A program made the translations under genes and the position numbers. A stretch of DNA of 6,087 nt, from positions 1 through 6,087 of the forward strand of contig JASLGB010000013.1 of NCBI GenBank assembly GCA_030150315.1, given 5' to 3'. The notes under the pieces are model-generated. The model did not search any database, was not told the origin of the DNA, and saw only the letters and a program-made list of their open reading frames with translations. Below are positions 1 through 6,087 of the stretch, in pieces (the stretch's first letter is position 1; each line of letters opens with the position of its first letter). Source of the stretch: Dokdonella sp. Its GTDB lineage: Bacteria > Pseudomonadota > Gammaproteobacteria > Xanthomonadales > Rhodanobacteraceae.

Positions 1-1189
1 CGAGGTGCAGGCCCATGTACATCCACTTCGCGATCAGGCCGTCGACGAAGAAGCTGCGTCCGAGCAGGTCGCCCATGAGGTTGCCGACGCCGCGCTGTTC
101 GCCAAGCGAGAGCAGCGAACCGAAATCCCTGTAGGCGAAGGGTTTGGCAGGTGGCGGCTTGCCGCGCAGCTGGGCCAGCAAGGCGCGCTCCAGCCAGACC
201 GCCTGCTGGTGCGCCGCCTGCGCACGCGCCGGCACCAGCCGGCCATCGAGCCACGGACAGGCCGCGCAATCGCCCAGCGCGTAGATGTCCGCCGCGGAAG
301 TGCGCAGCCGGTCGTCGACGACGAACTGGTTGGCGCGGTTCACTTCCAGGCCGAAATCGCGGTTCGATGCCGGCGCCAGAATGCCCGCCGCCCAGACGAT
401 GATGTCGGCCGCGACGTGGCCGTTGGCGACGAGCAGGCGATCCTCCTCGACCGCCGTCACCTGGGTCCCGGTCAGCACGTGCACGCCACGCTGTTCGAGC
501 ACCGCCTGCGCCTGGCGCGAGATCTTTTCCGGCAGGCCGGCGAGGATGCGCGGCGCCGCTTCGACGATCGTGATGTCGAGCGGAAAGTGCTGGTCGGCGT
601 GCAGGCTTTCCTGCAGCAGCGCATGCGCTTCGAGCAATTCGGCGGCCAGTTCGACGCCCGTGGCACCGGCACCGACGATGGCGACCGCCAGACTGCGCCG
701 CTCCGAAAACGCCGCGCGCGTGAACGCGGCCAGCAGATGGCGCTGGAAGCGCTCGGCGTCGTCGGCGCGCTCCAGCACCCAGGCATTCTGCGCAGCACCG
801 GGCGTGCCGAAGAAATTGGAACCGCAACCGGTCGCCAGCACCGCACGACGGAACGACAGCTCGCGCTGCGGCACGACGACCGCGCCCGCGTCGTCGCGGA
901 TCGCCGACAGGGTCAGGCGCTTGCCGACCGGATCGAAGGCGACCACCTCGCCCGGCGTGTATCCGAAGTGGTTGCGCCGCGCGAGCAACGCATAGGAAAG
1001 CCCTTCCTGACGCGCATCGAGCGTGCCCGCCGCGACTTCGTGCAGGGTCGGTTTCCAGATGTGGTAGGTCGATCGGTCGATCAGCAGCACCGTTTCCGGC
1101 CCTTGCCGCCGACCCAGTGCGCGGCCAAGGCGAGACGCCAGTTCCACGCCGCCCGCACCGCCGCCGATGATGACGATTCCGGTGTCCAT
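1..1189 (-). CDS. ndh: Type II NADH:quinone oxidoreductase (NDH-2), C-terminus cut by window edge
   Basis: This flavoprotein oxidises NADH and passes electrons to membrane quinone without pumping protons, acting on the inner face of the cytoplasmic membrane. Reading 1189 down to 2 gives 396 residues in one uninterrupted frame. An FAD Rossmann motif GGGAGG lies at residues 9-14 and a second dinucleotide fold GAGATGVE at 173-180. Glu210 ends that fold's second strand, which fits NADH rather than NADPH. The FAD-binding TSAADIYALGD is at 297-307. The stretch ARAQAAHQQA (321-330) and the region around FGSLLSL and LMGDLLG (356-377) match E. coli Ndh closely. The family is usually about 430 residues, so about 35 C-terminal residues, including the membrane-contact segment, are outside the window. 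The ATG at 1189 was chosen because the FAD motif follows at once and a GGAG lies 6 nt upstream. It is transcribed divergently from the sigma/kinase unit. Other pyridine-nucleotide disulfide oxidoreductases are less likely because no CxxxxC pair is present. Confidence 0.93.
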   Translation of the reverse strand, partial: MDTGIVIIGGGAGGVELASRLGRALGRRQGPETVLLIDRSTYHIWKPTLHEVAAGTLDARQEGLSYALLARRNHFGYTPGEVVAFDPVGKRLTLSAIRDDAGAVVVPQRELSFRRAVLATGCGSNFFGTPGAAQNAWVLERADDAERFQRHLLAAFTRAAFSERRSLAVAIVGAGATGVELAAELLEAHALLQESLHADQHFPLDITIVEAAPRILAGLPEKISRQAQAVLEQRGVHVLTGTQVTAVEEDRLLVANGHVAADIIVWAAGILAPASNRDFGLEVNRANQFVVDDRLRTSAADIYALGDCAACPWLDGRLVPARAQAAHQQAVWLERALLAQLRGKPPPAKPFAYRDFGSLLSLGEQRGVGNLMGDLLGRSFFVDGLIAKWMYMGLHL

Positions 1190-1195
1190 GCCGAT

Positions 1196-1199
1196 CTCC
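1196..1199 (-). promoter_or_regulatory. Shine-Dalgarno of ndh
   Basis: On the minus strand GGAG sits 6 nt before the ATG at 1189. This supports that start and is one of the clearest ribosome binding sites in the window. Confidence 0.65.
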
Positions 1200-1203
1200 G
1201 AAG

Positions 1204-1233
1204 CCCGCCGGCCAGTGTAGCCGCGCCGGCAGG
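1204..1233. repeat. Short inverted repeat in the divergent promoter region
   Basis: Arms cccgccggc (1204-1212) and gccggcagg (1225-1233) are reverse complements at 8 of 9 positions and flank a 12-nt spacer. The candidate ndh -10 box lies inside the spacer, so a dimeric repressor bound here could block ndh transcription. Short GC palindromes are common by chance in DNA this rich in GC, so an operator role is only a possibility. Confidence 0.3.
1214..1219 (-). promoter_or_regulatory. Candidate -10 box for ndh (TACACT)
   Basis: The minus strand reads TACACT here, 4 of 6 matches to TATAAT and 24 nt before the ndh start. That would give a 5' leader of about 17 nt containing the GGAG. No good -35 hexamer lies 16-18 nt upstream; the best nearby sequence is the T-rich stretch opposite 1243-1249. 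The call rests on position and on being one of few AT-containing hexamers in a GC-rich gap, so it is tentative. Confidence 0.35.
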
Positions 1234-1242
1234 CCCGCATGG

Positions 1243-1249
1243 AAAAAAA
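1243..1249. promoter_or_regulatory. A7 tract, possible UP element
   Basis: Seven A residues in a row stand out in a gap that is otherwise strongly GC-rich. If sigma-gene transcription starts at about 1300, the tract sits near -51 to -57, where UP elements contact the alpha subunit of RNA polymerase. Relative to the inferred ndh start near 1207 it lies at about -36 to -42. The role is inferred from position only. Confidence 0.3.
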
Positions 1250-1286
1250 GCCCGTTGCGGACACGGCGGCGAAGGAATCCTGCCGA

Positions 1287-1292
1287 TACAAT
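1287..1292 (+). promoter_or_regulatory. -10 box TACAAT of the sigma/kinase unit, leaderless arrangement
   Basis: TACAAT matches the -10 consensus at 5 of 6 positions and ends 7 nt before the GTG at 1300. That distance places the expected transcription start on or next to the start codon, so the mRNA would be leaderless or nearly so. This agrees with the lack of any Shine-Dalgarno before the GTG. No -35 hexamer is recognisable: TTGCGG at 1255-1260 is 26 nt away, too far for a normal promoter. Confidence 0.5.
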
Positions 1293-1299
1293 CGCCGGC

Positions 1300-1866
1300 G
1301 TGACCGAAACCCACGCCGACCACGAGATCACGCACCTCATCGCCGCCTGGCGAGGCGGCGACGGCAACGCGCGCGAAGCGCTGATGCAGCGCGTCTACGC
1401 CAATGTGCGCGCGATCGCCGCGCAGTCGCTGCGCGCGATGCCGGGTGCGACACTCAGCGCGACGGACCTCGCACACGAGGCACTGCTGCGCCTGCTCGGC
1501 AGCGAGCTGGGCTGGACCGACCGCAGCCACTTCTTCCACGTCGCCGCGCAGGCGACACGGCAGGTGCTGGTGGATGCGGCGCGACGGCGACTGGCCGACA
1601 AGCGCGGCGGCGGCGTGCAACGCGTGGAACTGGACGAGGCGCACTCGTTGGCCTCGCCCGAGAGCGACGAGCAGTTGCTGCGCATCGACGACGCCCTGCG
1701 CGACCTCGCGATGAGCGATGCCCGCCGCGCGCAGACGATCGAGCTGGTCTACTTCGGCGGCCTCAGCCGGCCCGAGGTCGCGGCGGCGCTGGACGTGTCC
1801 GAAGGCACCGTCGACCGCGACCTGCGCCTCGCGCGTGCCTGGCTGAAGACGGCGCTGCAGGCGTGA
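1300..1866 (+). CDS. ECF-type RNA polymerase sigma factor (TIGR02999 / Sigma70_ECF type)
   Basis: This 188-residue protein should direct RNA polymerase to a small regulon. Region 2 covers about residues 8-100 and region 4 about 125-186, with the helix-turn-helix at about 155-181 (LSRPEVAAALDVSEGTV and following). The family signature is visible at ATDLAHEALLRLL (54-66), then W72-x-x-R75 and HFFHVAAQATRQVLVDAARRR (77-97), closing with KRGGG (101-105). These features mark the short sigma factors that are commonly encoded beside Ser/Thr kinases. GTG 1300 was preferred to an in-frame TTG at 1255 because the extra residues are Arg-rich and unlike the family, family length is about 185, and TACAAT lies just upstream. 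There is no anti-sigma gene next door; the kinase overlaps by 4 bp and is the likely regulator. Where classical ECF factors carry a DAED-like acidic motif, this one reads SATD (53-56). The family call is firm; the target promoters are unknown. Confidence 0.92.
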   Translation: MTETHADHEITHLIAAWRGGDGNAREALMQRVYANVRAIAAQSLRAMPGATLSATDLAHEALLRLLGSELGWTDRSHFFHVAAQATRQVLVDAARRRLADKRGGGVQRVELDEAHSLASPESDEQLLRIDDALRDLAMSDARRAQTIELVYFGGLSRPEVAAALDVSEGTVDRDLRLARAWLKTALQA

Positions 1867-4585
1867 ACACGCCCTTCCTCGACCGGTACGCCGACGACTT
1901 CGAGCGGTTGCGCAATCTAGGTGCGGCGGAACGCGAAGCCGCACTCGCCGCGCTGCAAATCGACGACAGCGAGCGCGCGACCTTGCGCCGCCTGCTCGAC
2001 GCCGATACCGATGCCGACGACCCGCTGGCCAGCGCGCTCGGCGCCGGCGCGGCGCGACTGGCCACGCCGCGCGATGAGCGCCTCGGCGCCTACCGGCTGC
2101 TGCGCGAGCTTGGCGCCGGCGGCATGGGCACGGTGTTCCTGGCCGAGCGCGTCGACGGCGGTTTCACTCAGCGCGTCGCGATCAAGCTGCTGCGCGGATT
2201 CCCGACCGCCGATGGCCTGCGCCGGCTGCGCCGCGAGCGCCAGATTCTCGCCGGCCTCGATCACCCGCACATCGCGCACCTGCTGGACGGCGGCGAAACC
2301 ACCGACGGCCAGCCGTGGCTTGCGCTGGAGTACGTCGATGGCCTGCCCCTGCTTGACTACGCCGCACGCCATGCGCCGCGGCTGCACGATCGCCTTGCGT
2401 TGTTCGACGCCATGCTCGACGCGGTGGCGCACGCACATCGGCACCTCGTCATCCATCGCGACCTGAAGCCCGCCAACGTGCTGGTGAATGCGTCCGGCGA
2501 GGTCAAACTGCTCGACTTCGGCATCGCGCGGCTCGTCGATGGCGACAGCGCCGATGCAGCCGAAACCTCCACGCGCGTGTTCAGCCTCGGCTATGCCAGC
2601 CCGGAGCAGCGCGGCGGGCGCGCGATCACGACCGCAAGCGACATCTACAGCCTCGGCGTCCTGCTCCGCGAGCTGGTCGGCGATCCGTCGAAACTCCATT
2701 CGCCGCTGCCGCTCGACGCGGAGCTGTCCGGCATCGTCGCCAAGGCCACCGAAGAGGACCCGGCCAAACGCTACGCCAGCGCCGGCGAGTTCCGCGACGA
2801 CCTCGACCGCTACCGCGACGGCCGCCCGGTGCGCGCATCGCGCATGACGCGCGCCTATCGCCTGCGCAAGTTCGTCGGCCGGCATCGCCTCGGCGTTGCC
2901 GCGACGGTCGCCGCGGCACTGGTGCTGGCGGCGTTCGTCTGGCGCCTCGACCGCGAGCGCAACCGCGCGCTGGAGGCTGAAGTCGTCGCGCAGCAGGCGC
3001 AGGTGGCCTCCGAACGCGACGCTGCCAGTGCGCGGTCGGCGCTGGCCTTTCTGACCGATACGCTGTCGGCCGCCGCGCCGGAGAACGCGCTCAGCAAGAC
3101 CGTCGGCGTGCGCGAACTGGTCGACAAGGCGAGGGAAAGGCTCGATGACGGAACGCTCGATCCGGCCGTCGCCCGGTCGATGCAGCGCCTGCTCGGCCGC
3201 CTCTACGATTCGCTCGGCGACAAGCAGGCGTCGGTGGAGCAGTTCCAGCGCGGCCTCGACGGCATTGCTCCGCTGAACCGGGCGCAGGCGCTCGATGCCG
3301 CGCAGGATTTCGACCAGCTCGGCAACCTGCTCGGCATCCTCGACCGCTCCGCCGAAGCGCGCGCGGCGATCGACAAGGCCGCGGCCCTGCGCGACCGTTT
3401 CGCGCCCGGCGATGCGTTGGCGCGCGCGTGGAACCTGACCTCGCTCGCGATCTGGTACAGCAATTCCGGCGAAGGCGCGAAGGCGATTCCGCTGCTGCGC
3501 GAGGTGTTGCAGTCGCCGGCCCAGGGCATCCCGTTGCCGGCGGAGCTTGAGCTGCGGGCGACCGTGTTCCTCGCCTCGCAACTGACCACGAACGGCGACT
3601 GCGAGGAGTCCGTGGCCGTGACCGAACGCGGACTCTCGCGCCTGGTCGATGGCGATCCGCGCGGATCGAATCGGCGCTGGCTGCTGCGCTCGCGCGCGTC
3701 CGCGCTGCGCGCCTGCGGACGCCCGGCGGAAGCGGAAGCCGCGCTGCGCGAACTCATCGCGCTGCAGGAACAGATCGTCGGCAAGGACAGCATGCCGATG
3801 CTGCAGCTTTCCAACGAGCTGGCGCTCGCACTGAAGGAACAGGGCCGCTTCCGCGACGCGGCAAAGCTGCTCGAAGCCACGCGCATTCCGGACGACGAAG
3901 GCCCGTACAACCGCGCCGTGCTGACCGCGAACCTCGCCCTGACCTTCGAGGACGTCGGCGACTACCCGCGCGCCGAGCACCTGCTGGCGCAAGCCTTGGC
4001 TTTGTTCGACAAGGCCGGTCTGGAGCGGGACAACGACGGACGCCGCGGGATCGCGCGGCTGGCAGCGCGCGCGCAAGGCCTCGGCGGACAGCCGGCGAAG
4101 GCGGCGCTGGCGCTGGCGGATCTGCGCGAGCGGGCACGCCGCATCGATGGCGAGGATTCGTCCGAATACGCCAATACCAGCTATCAGCTGGCGCTGGCGC
4201 AGCAGCGCGCGGGCAAGGCCGACCAGGCGTTGCCGGTGCTCGACGAGGCCGCGCGTATCTGGGCGCACAAGCTGCCGCCCAAACACAAGAACTTCGCCCT
4301 GCTGCGTCGCCTGCGCGCGGCCATCGCCATCGATCGCGGCGAACTGGCACTCGCAGACGGCGAACTTGCCAGCGCGCTGAACCAGCTGCGCGCGGCGACC
4401 GCGCCGGCCTGCGACATCGCCATGGTGCAGGCCGAGCAGGCCGGCTTGCGGCTGCGGCAAGGGCGGCGCGGCGAAGCGCGCGAACTGCTCGCCACGGCCC
4501 TGCCGGTGCTGCGCGACGCCTTCCTGCCGACCCAGGTTTCGCTGGCCCAGGCCGAGCGCACCGCGGCGCAACTCGGAAGCCGCTG

Positions 4586-4586
<1 letters not shown>
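1863..4586 (+). CDS. Membrane-anchored Ser/Thr protein kinase with C-terminal TPR-like repeats
   Basis: This 907-residue Hanks-type kinase probably partners the preceding sigma factor. After a helical N-terminal extension (1-74) comes a full kinase domain at about 77-320: Gly loop LGAGGMGTVF (83-92), VAIK with Lys108, probable helix-C Glu125, HRDLKPAN with catalytic Asp200, DFG at 218-220, SPEQ at 246-249 and SDIYSLGV (259-266). All catalytic residues are present, so it should be active. One hydrophobic segment (about 343-359) puts the kinase in the cytoplasm and the rest probably in the periplasm. A charged, likely coiled stretch (361-392) follows, then about 11 TPR-like helical pairs from about 436 to the end, probably a protein- or ligand-sensing array. 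GTG 1863 overlaps the sigma stop as GTGA, has little Shine-Dalgarno and is probably translationally coupled. Upstream in-frame codons would run through the sigma gene out of frame and are not credible. The activating signal and the substrates are unknown. Confidence 0.92.
4575..4579 (+). promoter_or_regulatory. Shine-Dalgarno of bioF inside the kinase 3' end
   Basis: GGAAG lies 6 nt before the bioF ATG and within the last codons of the kinase gene. Together with the TGATG stop/start overlap it supports ATG 4586 and allows both re-initiation and independent ribosome entry. Confidence 0.5.
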
Positions 4587-5806
<1,220 letters not shown>

Positions 5807-5816
5807 AACCGATTTC

Positions 5817-6087
5817 ATGCATATCGACGTACAAGGCAGCGGACCGGATCTGGTCCTTATCCACGGCTGGGCCATGCACGGCGGCGTCTTCGCGCCACTG
5901 CTGGAACGGCTCCTGCCGCATTTCCGCGTGCACCGGGTCGACCTGCCCGGCCATGGCCGAAGTCGCGCGCAAACGCGGCTCGATGCGGCCGAATGCGCGC
6001 AACGCATCGCGGCGCGCACGCCTCCGGCGATCTGGGTCGGCTGGTCGCTCGGCGGCACGGTCGCCCTGCATGCGGCACTCGACCACG
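5817..6087 (+). CDS. bioH: Pimeloyl-ACP methyl ester carboxylesterase, 5' part only
   Basis: BioH is an alpha/beta hydrolase that removes the methyl group from pimeloyl-ACP methyl ester, ending the BioC-started pimelate pathway and supplying the BioF substrate. The visible 90 residues carry the early alpha/beta-hydrolase features: DLVLIHGWAMHGGVF (11-25) with the HGW oxyanion loop, VDLPGHGRSR (41-50), and the nucleophile elbow GWSLGG (75-80) with Ser77. AIWVGWSLGG closely resembles the same stretch of E. coli BioH. The catalytic Asp and His lie beyond the window. ATG 5817 begins 10 nt after the bioF stop and has only a weak GGA at 5800-5802 upstream, so its translation probably depends on bioF. 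Another small alpha/beta hydrolase is possible on sequence alone, but the position directly after bioF makes BioH strongly preferred. bioC would be a natural next gene downstream. Confidence 0.9.
   Translation, partial: MHIDVQGSGPDLVLIHGWAMHGGVFAPLLERLLPHFRVHRVDLPGHGRSRAQTRLDAAECAQRIAARTPPAIWVGWSLGGTVALHAALDH

Noticed and set aside
1243..1260. Possible terminator on the minus strand (ccg-caa-cgg hairpin followed by T7)
   Set aside because: The stem is only 3-4 bp with a 3-nt loop, and no minus-strand gene ends upstream of it.
1255..1299. Earlier TTG start for the sigma factor
   Set aside because: It adds 15 residues (starting MRTRRRRNPADT) not seen in the family, has no Shine-Dalgarno, and would place the TACAAT box inside the gene.
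1274..1302. GGAATCC followed by 16 nt and GGCGTG, resembling an ECF autoregulatory promoter
   Set aside because: The -10 part is a poor match and transcription would begin inside the sigma coding region, downstream of its GTG.
5..1303. Open frame of 432 codons on the plus strand opposite ndh
   Set aside because: It is the antisense shadow of a clear NDH-2 gene. The composition is low-complexity Arg/Ala/Asp and it runs through the divergent promoter gap.
1239..1862. Upstream extension of the kinase frame by about 208 codons
   Set aside because: It crosses the sigma gene in another frame and gives an Arg-rich, non-family sequence. GTG 1863 with the GTGA overlap is the sensible start.

Overview
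The window comes from a GC-rich (about 70% by eye) gammaproteobacterium. It most resembles the Xanthomonadales/Lysobacterales: the predicted BioF protein reads closely like xanthomonad BioF, and paired ECF-sigma/TPR-kinase genes are common in that order. This is an inference from remembered families, and no genus is claimed. The window is almost fully coding. It holds five genes in two divergent units around one intergenic gap of about 110 bp.

Left side (1-1189, minus strand): ndh, a type II NADH:quinone oxidoreductase, complete at its N terminus and cut by the window edge shortly before its C terminus. The gap at 1190-1299 carries a Shine-Dalgarno and candidate -10 for ndh, a short GC-rich inverted repeat, an A7 tract, and a TACAAT box 7 nt before the GTG of the next gene.

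Right side (1300-6087, plus strand): a tightly packed run of four genes. First is a small ECF-type sigma factor of the TIGR02999/Sigma70_ECF (PF07638) type. It overlaps by 4 bp (GTGA) a 907-residue membrane-anchored Ser/Thr protein kinase with a C-terminal TPR-like sensor region. The kinase stop overlaps the start of bioF (TGATG, 1 bp), and bioF is followed after 10 bp by bioH, which runs off the right edge.

Working model: the kinase senses something through its C-terminal helical repeats and phosphorylates the partner sigma factor. The sigma factor's region 2.2 carries Ser/Thr where classical ECF factors carry acidic residues. BioF and BioH act in biotin synthesis: BioH demethylates pimeloyl-ACP methyl ester and BioF condenses pimeloyl-ACP with alanine. 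The unusual point is the end-to-start coupling of a regulatory sigma/kinase module to biotin genes, which suggests the biotin genes may be at least partly co-transcribed with it. No RNA gene, mobile element, CRISPR array or convincing terminator was seen.
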